7,219 bases of DNA from positions 1 through 7,219 of the forward strand of contig JAHFBY010000078.1 of the NCBI GenBank assembly GCA_023249835.1, given 5' to 3'. Below the pieces are notes generated by a model. It was not told the origin of the DNA and ran no database searches. It worked only from the letters and a program-made list of their open reading frames with translations. This document shows positions 1-6,447 of this stretch, in pieces. Position 1 is the first letter of the stretch; each line of letters begins with the position of its first letter. Source of the DNA: Elusimicrobiota bacterium (GTDB lineage Bacteria > Elusimicrobiota > Elusimicrobia > 2-02-FULL-39-32). The position numbers were made by a program, and so were the translations under genes.

Positions 1-589
1 CGGGTGTTTCAGTCTGCACCCGATCAAAAATTTAGGCGGAGCCGGCGACGGCGGTTTTGTCGCCACCAACGATTCTGTTTTAGCCGACCGGTTGCGGCTT
101 TTGCGTAACCACGGACAGGAAACAAAAGATAAGATCAGTTGTTTTGGGTTTAACAGCCGGCTTGACAATTTACAAGCGGCGATATTGAGAGTCAAGCTCC
201 CTCGTCTAAACGGCTGGATCCAGCGGCGCCGATCCATTGCCGTTGCTTATTGCCAGGGTTTAAAAAATTTGGGTTGGCTTTCCCTTCCGCCGGAACCTTC
301 CTCTGCGTCTTGTTACGACGTTTATAGTTCTTTCGTGGTGCGCTGCGCTCAACGGGACGAATTAGCGGAACATTTAAAAAGAGACGGCATTGAAGCGGTC
401 ATTCATTGGCCTGTGCCGAACCATAAACAGACGGACTTAAACTTAACTCAGTTTAATCTTCCCGCAACGGAAAAAACCGCAAAGGAGGTTATTTCCCTGC
501 CGATACATGGAGAGCTGAGCGATGAACAAGTGCAAGCTGTAACGGAATCGATAAAAAACTTTCAACCGCGGGGACGGGGGCCGGCATAA
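1..589 (+). CDS. DegT/DnrJ/EryC1/StrS family PLP-dependent sugar aminotransferase, C-terminal part (5' end outside window)
   Basis: Members of this family transfer an amino group, usually from glutamate, to a keto-sugar nucleotide in the cytoplasm, making amino sugars for surface polysaccharides. The open frame runs from base 2 with 195 visible residues, roughly half of the usual 360-400. The first residues read SLHPIKNLGGAGDGG, the family's PLP site; the Schiff-base lysine is codon 26-28. It is followed by the typical LRNHG segment (about residues 34-38), the FGFNSRLDNLQAAIL segment (about 49-63) and the C-terminal IHWPVP and SLPIHGELSDEQV signatures. An internal TTG at 92 could be taken for a start, but the PLP lysine lies upstream of it, so the gene continues off the left edge. 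Its TAA stop shares one base with the next gene's ATG (TAATG), so the two are probably co-translated. The sugar substrate cannot be told. Confidence 0.92.
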   Translation, partial: GCFSLHPIKNLGGAGDGGFVATNDSVLADRLRLLRNHGQETKDKISCFGFNSRLDNLQAAILRVKLPRLNGWIQRRRSIAVAYCQGLKNLGWLSLPPEPSSASCYDVYSSFVVRCAQRDELAEHLKRDGIEAVIHWPVPNHKQTDLNLTQFNLPATEKTAKEVISLPIHGELSDEQVQAVTESIKNFQPRGRGPA

Positions 590-1512
590 TGAAAATATTA
601 GTGACGGGCGGGATGGGATTTATTGGTTCTCATTTGGCGCAGAAGTTAGCGCAAGCGGGCCATCAGGTTACGGTCTTTGACCAAATGAAGAGGTGGCAAC
701 TTTCCCCGCAAATTAATTTTATCAAAGGCGACGTTACTTCGACTGCGAACGTGGAAAAAGCGGTTTTGGGGCAGGACGGGGTGGTCCACCTGTCTGCGCT
801 CAGTAAAGTGAGCGTATGTTTTGAACGGCCCTTAGAGTGTATGCAAGTTAATGTTTTAGGTACGATGAACGTGCTGGAGAGCGCGCGCAAGAGCAGCAAA
901 AACCCTTGGGTGATATTGACCAGCACCCGGGAAAGCACCAGCCGGGACGTTCCGCAAGCCGGGACAACGTTTAGAAAAATTGAAAACCTTTACGGTATCT
1001 CTAAGTTGGTAGGGGAAATGTGCGGCGAACGTTATGCCATTGATTACCGCTGTCGCATTATAACTTTGAAGTTGTCAGATGTTTATGGCTCGCAGAGGGA
1101 CAACCCCAACAAGGTCATTGCCAAGCTGATCAGGCGCGCGCTGGAAAACAAAGACCTCTTAATCCAACAGGGCAAGCAACTCTTTGATTTTATTCATTGG
1201 CAGGACGTGACCGAAGGGTTCCTTTCGGCCATAAAGAAAATTGACGGTTTCGCCGGCCACTATTACAACAGTTTTGCCATTTGCAGCGGCAAGAAAACGT
1301 CTTTGGAAGAATTAGTGGAAATAATACTCACAGAGACCTGTTCCCGTTCCCGAGTGCTTTATTTCCATCTGAATGTCCCGCCCAGCAAAACCTATTTTTC
1401 AAGCCCCACAAGAGCTACTCAGGTCTTGGGTTTTAAAGCCAAAATTTCTTTGCAAGAGGGAGTTCGCCAAACTGTAAAAATTCTAAATAGCAGTAGAAAG
1501 AATAAAGAATGA
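589..1512 (+). CDS. NAD-dependent nucleotide-sugar epimerase/dehydratase (extended SDR)
   Basis: A cytoplasmic Rossmann-fold enzyme that probably epimerises, dehydrates or reduces a nucleotide sugar. Its 307 aa fit the family. The N-terminus ILVTGGMGFIGSHL holds the NAD glycine motif (G7, G10, G13), with the acidic residue D31 ending beta-2, which favours NAD over NADP. GDV (47-49) and HLSA (67-70) are cofactor-contact motifs. The catalytic pair is Y135 and K139 in YGISK. DVYG (164-167), FIHWQDVTEGFL (201-212) and the C-terminal RATQVLGFKAKISLQEGV segment (275-292) are standard extended-SDR sequences. The usual SSxxVYG block after beta-5 is altered to TSTREST (111-117), so the substrate may differ from GalE or RmlB. 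Start: the ATG overlaps the upstream stop by one base, with a loose G-rich stretch at 571-580 as possible ribosome binding site. With the upstream aminotransferase it suggests an amino-sugar pathway for LPS or capsule. It ends 15 bp from the convergent antitoxin gene. Confidence 0.93.
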   Translation: MKILVTGGMGFIGSHLAQKLAQAGHQVTVFDQMKRWQLSPQINFIKGDVTSTANVEKAVLGQDGVVHLSALSKVSVCFERPLECMQVNVLGTMNVLESARKSSKNPWVILTSTRESTSRDVPQAGTTFRKIENLYGISKLVGEMCGERYAIDYRCRIITLKLSDVYGSQRDNPNKVIAKLIRRALENKDLLIQQGKQLFDFIHWQDVTEGFLSAIKKIDGFAGHYYNSFAICSGKKTSLEELVEIILTETCSRSRVLYFHLNVPPSKTYFSSPTRATQVLGFKAKISLQEGVRQTVKILNSSRKNKE

Positions 1513-1527
1513 AAAAGTTTTTTTGAC

Positions 1528-1752
1528 TCAAGCGGCTTGCTGTACATAGTGATCAATGAGTTCGCGGATCACTCGTTGATACTTGGTATGATGTTTCTTT
1601 GCCTGCATTTTAAAAAACAATACGCTAGATTCGCTCAAATATACAGTTACACGAACCTTTTTTCCTGAGAACAGAACTTCCGGTGTTGGCAGAAAATCTT
1701 TCACAATGCGCACTTTCCCAACCGGCATATCCAAGTCAGTCTTTCTTTTCAT
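1528..1752 (-). CDS. brnA: BrnA/CopG-type ribbon-helix-helix antitoxin of the BrnT-BrnA system
   Basis: Antitoxin expected to bind and neutralise the BrnT toxin encoded just upstream, and to repress the shared promoter as a dimer. The 74-aa product has an N-terminal toxin-binding-like part (VGKVRIVKDFLPTPEVL, residues 11-27). A C-terminal ribbon-helix-helix follows: strand KVRVTVYLS (32-40), helix one about 41-55, helix two KYQRVIRELIDHYVQQA (57-73). The FFK...AKKHHTKYQ..IRELID pattern is typical of the CopG/BrnA antitoxins paired with BrnT. The frame is open to 1788, but I choose the ATG at 1752: it follows a good ribosome binding site (AAGGGAG, about 8 nt away) and begins MKRKTDLDMP. The gene then overlaps brnT by 17 bp, as expected for a co-translated toxin-antitoxin pair. 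The order toxin first, antitoxin second is usual for this family. No intrinsic terminator is visible after it. Confidence 0.9.
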   Translation of the reverse strand: MKRKTDLDMPVGKVRIVKDFLPTPEVLFSGKKVRVTVYLSESSVLFFKMQAKKHHTKYQRVIRELIDHYVQQAA

Positions 1753-2020
1753 AATATTTTCTCCCTTCTCGCCAATAACCTGCGCCAATAATGCGCACGC
1801 TGTTTCCCCGGTAAGTAAACCGGACAGTTAAAATCCGATTATTAATAGAGCCAATACAAAAATAGCGGTTCTCTTGTTGGCTGTGGAGTTCATCAGTAAT
1901 AATCTTTCTCTTGGGGTCTCTAAAAACATTAACCGCTTCAATAAATGAAACCCTATGTTTACGGATGTTTTCACTTTCCTTGTCCGTATTCCAAATAAAA
2001 AGCCCATATACCTTATCCAT
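1736..2020 (-). CDS. brnT: BrnT family toxin (RelE-like ribonuclease)
   Basis: BrnT toxins are small RelE-fold ribonucleases that inhibit translation when freed from BrnA. The 94-aa form shows the family pattern in order: FIWNTDKESENIRKH (8-22), VSFIEAVNVFRDPKR (24-38), an acidic-polar loop around DELHSQQENRYFCIG (43-57), ILTVRFTYRGNSVRIIGA (63-80) and the basic tail GYWREGRKYYE (81-91). The frame extends to an ATG at 2047 (103 aa). I prefer the ATG at 2020 because family members begin only a few residues before the first W, and because a promoter -10 box lies just upstream of it. No Shine-Dalgarno sequence precedes either ATG, so initiation may be leaderless. The module has about 36% GC in its toxin part (hand count of 1801-2040), against 51-55% in flanking genes, consistent with recent transfer. 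It is followed directly by brnA. All family motifs look intact, so it is probably functional. Confidence 0.9.
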   Translation of the reverse strand: MDKVYGLFIWNTDKESENIRKHRVSFIEAVNVFRDPKRKIITDELHSQQENRYFCIGSINNRILTVRFTYRGNSVRIIGAGYWREGRKYYEKKD

Positions 2021-2029
2021 TACGTAATG
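2018..2029. promoter_or_regulatory. Perfect 12-bp palindrome, candidate BrnA operator
   Basis: CATTACGTAATG reads identically on both strands. It overlaps the last three bases of the candidate -10 box and includes the ATG proposed as the brnT start. Ribbon-helix-helix antitoxins bind short palindromes and repress their own operon, so this is the best-placed operator candidate. The site is seen in the sequence; binding by BrnA is inferred. Confidence 0.5.
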
Positions 2030-2055
2030 ATACATCAAAACATGCATATATTCAA
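2027..2055 (-). promoter_or_regulatory. Candidate sigma70-type promoter of brnTA
   Basis: On the minus strand, TTGAAT (2055-2050, 4 of 6 to the -35 consensus) is separated by 17 bp from TATCAT (2032-2027, 5 of 6 to the -10 consensus). The predicted transcription start is about 7 nt past the -10 box, at or within a base or two of the A of the brnT ATG at 2020. That would make the toxin transcript leaderless and fits the missing ribosome binding site. It also argues against the ATG at 2047, which lies upstream of that start point. Confidence 0.5.
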
Positions 2056-2072
2056 CGGCAATAAGGATTGGG

Positions 2073-2118
2073 GTAACTATTCAGGTCTCGCGCTTTAGTG
2101 CGATACCTGAATAGTTAC
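2073..2118. repeat. Long perfect inverted repeat / hairpin between two genes
   Basis: The arm GTAACTATTCAGGT (2073-2086) is matched exactly by its reverse complement at 2105-2118. After a single C/T mismatch (2087/2104), an inner stem TCGCGC/GTGCGA (2088-2093/2098-2103, one G-T pair) closes on a TTTA loop. That gives 20 paired positions in 46 nt. No T-run follows on either strand, so it is not a standard intrinsic terminator. It sits between the stop of the small membrane gene and the brnTA promoter. It could be a REP- or MITE-like palindromic element, a mobile-element end, or an RNA stabiliser or attenuator for the mnmA operon's 3' end. Confidence 0.85.
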
Positions 2119-2126
2119 GAATTGGG

Positions 2127-2333
2127 TCAGTGTAAAAAATGAAATTGGAACAGCGTAGCTAATCCTAAGGGCAGGGGTTTAAGTCCTAGGTGAGGAAGGA
2201 CGGCGTAGTTGGAAACTAAGAGAGCGAAACTAATAATGAATATCCACATGAATATTTTTAATATTCCTTTTAACAGCTTGATCTGCAAATAAACCAATAC
2301 CGCCAATACCGCAATTGTTATCCATTCGTTCAT
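2127..2333 (-). CDS. Small hypothetical membrane protein, 68 aa
   Basis: I do not recognise this protein. From the ATG at 2333 it encodes 68 residues with two hydrophobic stretches: about 4-18 (WITIAVLAVLVYLQI) and about 26-45 (KIFMWIFIISFALLVSNYAV). They are separated by a short basic LLKGIL turn, suggesting a membrane hairpin or one long and one short helix. The tail is proline- and leucine-rich and ends FQFHFLH. The frame stays open upstream to 2390, inside the amidase gene, but the extra residues are polar and the ATG at 2333 gives a natural membrane-protein start. It begins 13 bp after the amidase stop in the same direction, so it is probably the last gene of the mnmA operon. No clear ribosome binding site is present. 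It may assist envelope work, but that is only a guess from position. The C-terminus lies 8 bp from the hairpin at 2073-2118 and could have been altered by its arrival. Confidence 0.6.
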   Translation of the reverse strand: MNEWITIAVLAVLVYLQIKLLKGILKIFMWIFIISFALLVSNYAVLPHLGLKPLPLGLATLFQFHFLH

Positions 2334-2346
2334 GTCAGGAACTCGG

Positions 2347-4200
2347 TCACTTATGTCTTTTCTTTCCGGGCGCGGTAGGTTTGTGCGCAACCTTTAAGAA
2401 CTCTTTAATTCCGGAAAGCATCGCGTCCGCGCATTCGCACTGAAATTTTTTAGTGTTCAACAGCTCTTCTTCCGGCGGATAAATCAAATAAGCGGACTCG
2501 GTCAAAATGGCGGGCATTTGCGTGGTTCGGCAAACCGCAAGGTTCCCGTAGTACAGACCAGAGTCGGGAATTTTTATGCTTTTCTTATACTGTTCATGCA
2601 CGGCGCGGCCTAAATCGTAGGAGAAAGGCTGAAAATAATAAACTTCAAAACCATGGCGGCTAAAAGGGTCGGCTCCGTTGGGCAAGGCGTTAGTGTGAAT
2701 AGAAATTAAAAGATCGGATTTTTGTTCCCAAGCTTTTTTTCCACGTTCTTCGAGCGAAACGGACTCCTCCAAATTGCGCGTTAAATAAACTTTTGCCCCG
2801 GCTTTTTCCAGTTTTTCTTTGAGGCAAGCCGCAATTTGAAAATTAATTGCCTGCTCTTGGTAACCTTGAGGGCTGGTCGCTCCGCTTGAATCTTTTTGCG
2901 GGGAATGGCCCGGGTCTAAGGCAACCTTAATTGCGCGCAGCGGTTTGTCCGCGTGCGCTATGGCCGGGGGAAAAACTAATTCTAATAAAAGTCTAGATCC
3001 GTCCAATCGCAGATCGTATCCCCAAAGGGGTTTTTTCAGTTCAAAACAAAGCTCTACCGTCTCTTTAACCGGTTGTGACCAACGGATTTTTTTAATCCAA
3101 TGGCTTGCCACTTTGTCGTTATAAGCAATTCGATCTAAATTAGAGATGGAATAATATAAGATCAAACGAAACTCTTTTAAATCTTCGCTAACTACGGCGC
3201 GGTAAGGCACTTTATCGTCCAGTGGAATACTGATGAGCGCGCCGCGTTGCCGTGGTTTCATCTCTAGGGAGCTGATAATGGCGCGCGGGGCCCGCGCGTT
3301 TTCCGGCAGCCAGGCAACATTTTTGAGATGGGTCCAGCCTTCTTCTGTGGAGGACAATTGCACTCGAACCTCGTCCCCTTTCTGACCGCTAATTTTTAAG
3401 GTTATCCCTTCCTTTAGAAAAAGGTCGTAGCCCATCATTTCGTTGCCAATGCTGGGGCCCGGCCGCAATATGGACTCAGGAACGCTTACCCGCGCTAAGC
3501 GAAATAGCGCAGGATCCATGATTTTAATTTTTCCTGGACCCGCGGCTTTAGCCTTTTCGTTTAGCGCGTTGCTTGCGCGAAAGTCAACGTATGCTTCTTG
3601 GCCGTGCGCGTTTGACGGAGCCAGCCATTCGGTCGCGTAGTACCCAGACCCTAAAGGAGTTTCCGGTAAACTTATCCATGGGGTGGCGTGCTCTTGAGGT
3701 TCAAGGTTGCGTATGCGATAGTCCAACTGACTGCCGGAAGAGGCGCGCAGTGAAATTGGCACGGCGTCGCCAGGCGTAACAATAGTTTCTTGCGCGGGTT
3801 CAACCGCGGCAGTGTCAATTTTTAAAGGAAAACTAGGAATCACAATCGGGAGAGAGGCTACCTGTACCATGCGCAGCGCTTCGCCCGTGCGGTCGTTTTG
3901 TTTAGCCAGGGCTTTGATGGCGAATTGTCCCGCGCTAAAGGGGATAACCGCTAAATAGGAACCGGTATTATACACTTTAGCGGGTTTATCGTTTACCCAC
4001 ACTTGCGAGTTTGCAGGTTTTACACTCCCGAAAACAAAGGATTCTTTTAGGTTTGAGATTTGCGAACCTTCTTGCGGATAGACTATGGTTATAAGGATAG
4101 GCGAAACAGTGGAACTTTTAACCGTGGCAGAAGAACTCTCTTCGCCGCGCAGCGAGCCTGCGGAACAGAAGAAGAGCAGGGTCAATATAAAAAAATTCAT
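2347..4200 (-). CDS. Exported N-acetylmuramoyl-L-alanine amidase (Amidase_3) with long N-terminal extension
   Basis: Zinc amidase expected to cleave the bond between N-acetylmuramic acid and L-alanine in peptidoglycan, in the periplasm or outside the inner membrane. The 617 aa begin with a hydrophobic signal peptide (about 1-19). An Ig-like beta domain follows (about 36-115; YPQEGS, GSVKPANSQVWVNDKPA). Next is a long beta-rich region without a recognised domain (about 125-330), then a stretch (about 333-412; FRLILYYSISNLDRI, WGYDLRLDGSRLLLELVFPP) resembling AMIN-like domains. The catalytic domain spans about 423-605. Zinc ligands are H432 (DPGH), E449 (GYQEQ) and H502 (SIHTNA), and the catalytic glutamate E568 is in ILTESA, so the active site is complete. 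No lipobox precedes the signal-region cysteine C12. Its ATG overlaps the tyrS stop as ATGA and lacks an obvious ribosome binding site, so translation is probably coupled to tyrS. The tail is lysine-rich. Confidence 0.94.
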   Translation of the reverse strand: MNFFILTLLFFCSAGSLRGEESSSATVKSSTVSPILITIVYPQEGSQISNLKESFVFGSVKPANSQVWVNDKPAKVYNTGSYLAVIPFSAGQFAIKALAKQNDRTGEALRMVQVASLPIVIPSFPLKIDTAAVEPAQETIVTPGDAVPISLRASSGSQLDYRIRNLEPQEHATPWISLPETPLGSGYYATEWLAPSNAHGQEAYVDFRASNALNEKAKAAGPGKIKIMDPALFRLARVSVPESILRPGPSIGNEMMGYDLFLKEGITLKISGQKGDEVRVQLSSTEEGWTHLKNVAWLPENARAPRAIISSLEMKPRQRGALISIPLDDKVPYRAVVSEDLKEFRLILYYSISNLDRIAYNDKVASHWIKKIRWSQPVKETVELCFELKKPLWGYDLRLDGSRLLLELVFPPAIAHADKPLRAIKVALDPGHSPQKDSSGATSPQGYQEQAINFQIAACLKEKLEKAGAKVYLTRNLEESVSLEERGKKAWEQKSDLLISIHTNALPNGADPFSRHGFEVYYFQPFSYDLGRAVHEQYKKSIKIPDSGLYYGNLAVCRTTQMPAILTESAYLIYPPEEELLNTKKFQCECADAMLSGIKEFLKVAHKPTAPGKKRHK

Positions 4201-5363
4201 GCTGGATGGGAATGGTTAATTTTCTTAAACCTCCGCCGGCCTACTTGCAATATAAAGGGTTTGACGATTTCCATTTCAGTGTCAGAGGCTACTTGGATCC
4301 CGTCCACGCGTACGCCGCCATTTTCAATAAGTCGTTTGGATTCATTTTTGGAAGGCGCCAGTCCGCTTTCAAAGACCAGGTGCGAAAGCAGGAGTTTATT
4401 TTTAGGGGTGAAAAAATCTTCAATTTGTTCCGGCAGATCTTTTTTAGAAAAAATTCGTTCAAACTCTGCGCGCGCTCCTTGAGCAGCTTCTGAGCCATGA
4501 TAGGTTTGAGTGAGGTGTCCGGCCAACTGCATTTTCGCGGTTTTGGGATGGAGCGTTTTAATTTCCGCAAGATTAAAATCCGTGAGCAATTCATAATACG
4601 CGTACATAAGTTCATCCGTTATGGACATAACCTTGCCGAACATTTGCGTTGGCGACTCGTTGAGCGCAATGTAGTTCCCGTAAGACTTGGACATTTTTTT
4701 GACGCCGTCGGTCCCCACTAAAAGCGGCAGGGTCATCACCACCTGCGCTTCCTGATTAAAATCGCGCTGCAGTTCGCGGCCGACCAGGAGGTTAAACCGT
4801 TGGTCGGTGCCGCCTAGTTCAAGGTCGGCTTTAACAGCTACGGAGTCGTACCCTTGCAATAAAGGATAAAAACATTCTGCCAGGGCAATGGGTTTTTCTT
4901 CCTTCAATCGTTTGGCAAAATCGTCCCGTTCCAAAATTCGTTGCATGGTGTAATGAAAGCTTAAGTTCAGCAGCCCTTTGGTCCCAAGAGGTTCCAACCA
5001 TTCGCTGTTGAACCGCAGCTCGGTTTTTTGCGGGTCCAAAATTTTAAACACTTGGTTCTGGTAGGTTTTTGCGTTAGCAAGGATGGCTTCAACCTCCAAC
5101 TTAGGACGCGTTGCGCTCTGGCCCGAGGGGTCTCCAATTTGAGCTGTTAGGTCTCCAATGATAAAAACAATGGTGTGGCCAAGATTTTGAAATTGGCGGA
5201 GTTTGTTTAAAATGACGGTGTGGCCTAAATGGAGGTCTGGAGCCGTGGGGTCCACTCCCAGTTTGATGCGCAGGGATTTTTTACTTTTGAGCTTTTGCAG
5301 GAGCTCCTCTTTGGAAATGAGGTCTTTGACCCCGCGCAAGAGCAGCTCAACTGATGTTTCCAA
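4197..5363 (-). CDS. tyrS: Tyrosyl-tRNA synthetase
   Basis: Charges tRNA-Tyr with tyrosine in the cytoplasm (class I synthetase). From the proposed start it is 388 aa, near the 390-420 usual. The HIGH-type motif is in DPTAPDLHLGH (about residues 38-48). GDLTAQIGDPSG and LELGGTDQRFNLLVGRELQ form the tyrosine pocket and the region after it. KKMSKS is the second class I signature. The C-terminus carries an S4 RNA-binding domain (SKRLIENGGVRVDG). The DPTAPDLHLGH and GDPSG style matches the TyrZ-like bacterial subgroup. Start: the frame is open to 5450. I choose the TTG at 5363 because a strong ribosome binding site (GGAGG, 5376-5372) lies 8 nt away; the ATG at 5393 (398 aa) has no ribosome binding site and is the alternative. 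With the TTG it overlaps mnmA by 17 bp, and its stop overlaps the amidase start by 4 bp. There is no room for a T-box leader of its own. Confidence 0.96.
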   Translation of the reverse strand: METSVELLLRGVKDLISKEELLQKLKSKKSLRIKLGVDPTAPDLHLGHTVILNKLRQFQNLGHTIVFIIGDLTAQIGDPSGQSATRPKLEVEAILANAKTYQNQVFKILDPQKTELRFNSEWLEPLGTKGLLNLSFHYTMQRILERDDFAKRLKEEKPIALAECFYPLLQGYDSVAVKADLELGGTDQRFNLLVGRELQRDFNQEAQVVMTLPLLVGTDGVKKMSKSYGNYIALNESPTQMFGKVMSITDELMYAYYELLTDFNLAEIKTLHPKTAKMQLAGHLTQTYHGSEAAQGARAEFERIFSKKDLPEQIEDFFTPKNKLLLSHLVFESGLAPSKNESKRLIENGGVRVDGIQVASDTEMEIVKPFILQVGRRRFKKINHSHPA

Positions 5364-6447
5364 TAACCCCTCCTCCCAAAACTCTGGATCCATCGTAAAA
5401 AACAGCGGATTGTCCGGGAGTGATGGATGTTTGCGGTTCGTCAAATTCAAGGGCCGTTAATCCTTTTTCCGCCGGATAAATCGTAGTCCAAACGCCGGGA
5501 TGGCGGTAACGGACTTTAACTTGCGCGCGCACCGCTTGACCGGGCGGATTACCGCTGCACCAGGTAACGGTATGCAGTTTGCAGTTGGTTTTAAGGTTTT
5601 CAGTTTCCGCGCCTACTACCAGAGTATTGGTTTCTGTCCTTTTTTCAATTACGTAAATAGGTTCGCCCGCGGCCACGCCCAGTCCGCCCCTTTGGCCAAT
5701 AGTGTAGTTGGCAAGTCCGGAATGTTCGCCCAAGACTTTGCCTGCGCGCGTTACAATGGGTCCTTTGGGCATCAAATTTTCGTTCACGCGCTCTTTTAAA
5801 AATTCGCGGTAGCTGCGGCCTTCTAAAAAGCAAACGTCCTGGCTGTCTTCTTTTTGCGCGTTGATCAAATTAAACTTCTCAGCCATTTGCCTAATTTCAG
5901 GTTTGCTGAAATCTCCCACTGGGAACAAGAGGCGCGAGAGTTGACTAGGCCCTAACATATAAAGAAAATAAGATTGGTCTTTGGTCAAATCTTTGGCTTT
6001 GGCCAGATAAAACTCTAGGTTATCCGCATTTTTTTCAATGCGCGCATAATGACCAGTGGCCAAATAGTCTGCGTTTAGGGCCAAGGCGTATTTAAAGAGC
6101 GGGTCAAATTTTATAAAGCGGTTGCACTGCACGCAAGGGTTGGGCGTGCGGCCGTTAACGTATTCGGAAACAAAATTGTCCACTACCTTTTCCATGAAAG
6201 CTTTTTCCATATTGTAGGTATAGTGGGGAACGTTTAAATCCTGGCAAACTTTCTTGGCTGTGGAGACCTCGCGCGGGGAGCAGCAACTCCCAAATTTATC
6301 ATTGTTGTTCCAAACCGATGGAGTCCACAAGCGCAAAGTGATGCCGATTACCTCGTGCCCGGCTTTGGCCAACAGCGCGCAAGCCACCGAGGAATCCACC
6401 CCGCCGGACATCGCCACTACAATTCGTTTCTTTTCTTGAGAGTCCAC
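5347..6447 (-). CDS. mnmA: tRNA-specific 2-thiouridylase MnmA
   Basis: Thiolates C2 of the wobble uridine U34 in tRNAs for Lys, Glu and Gln, using ATP and sulfur from a persulfide relay, in the cytoplasm. The 366 aa match the family. The PP-loop ATP site is AMSGGVDSS (12-20). A CCSPREV block (55-61) is typical. The catalytic nucleophile is C105 in NPCVQCN and the persulfide cysteine C206 is in QDVCFLEG. ATGHYAR (130-136), KDQSYFLYML (156-165), the ANYTIGQRGGLGV block (246-258) and the C-terminal ITPGQSAVFYDGSRVLGGGVI are all present. The start is a GTG at 6447, giving the usual few residues before the PP-loop. No ribosome binding site precedes it, and a TATAAT box lies only 8 nt away, so it may be leaderless. 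It is the first gene of the operon with tyrS, the amidase and a small membrane protein, and is divergent from the RNA ligase gene. Confidence 0.97.
   Translation of the reverse strand: MDSQEKKRIVVAMSGGVDSSVACALLAKAGHEVIGITLRLWTPSVWNNNDKFGSCCSPREVSTAKKVCQDLNVPHYTYNMEKAFMEKVVDNFVSEYVNGRTPNPCVQCNRFIKFDPLFKYALALNADYLATGHYARIEKNADNLEFYLAKAKDLTKDQSYFLYMLGPSQLSRLLFPVGDFSKPEIRQMAEKFNLINAQKEDSQDVCFLEGRSYREFLKERVNENLMPKGPIVTRAGKVLGEHSGLANYTIGQRGGLGVAAGEPIYVIEKRTETNTLVVGAETENLKTNCKLHTVTWCSGNPPGQAVRAQVKVRYRHPGVWTTIYPAEKGLTALEFDEPQTSITPGQSAVFYDGSRVLGGGVIGNIS
5367..5377 (-). promoter_or_regulatory. Ribosome binding site of tyrS inside the mnmA coding end
   Basis: The minus strand reads GGGAGGAGGGG here, followed by TTA and the TTG proposed as tyrS start. 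The same bases encode the conserved glycine run of MnmA's C-terminal RVLGGGVI motif. The match to the anti-Shine-Dalgarno is strong, but part of it may simply reflect the glycine codons (GGA GGA GGG). Confidence 0.6.

Noticed and set aside
1513..1525. A5/T7 tract between the convergent epimerase and brnA genes as a bidirectional terminator
   Set aside because: No GC-rich stem precedes the T-run on the + strand. The nearby CAAG/CTTG palindrome at 1530-1540 is short and on the wrong side for a + strand terminator.
2073..2118. Intrinsic terminator for the mnmA operon
   Set aside because: The stem is strong, but neither strand has a T-tract after it, so only a hairpin is claimed.
4130..4200. Lipoprotein signal in the amidase N-terminus
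   Set aside because: The cysteine is preceded by LLFF rather than a small residue at -1, so a standard Sec signal peptide is more likely.
4060..4493. Open frames on the + strand across the amidase/tyrS junction
   Set aside because: They lie opposite two genes with intact family motifs, lack recognisable domains and are explained as shadow frames.
5364..5450. Longer N-terminus for TyrRS from 5450
   Set aside because: It would overlap mnmA by 104 bp, has no family similarity in the added residues and has a weaker start context than the TTG at 5363.
5347..5460. T-box riboswitch for tyrS
   Set aside because: tyrS starts inside mnmA, leaving no untranslated leader, and no T-box sequence was seen.
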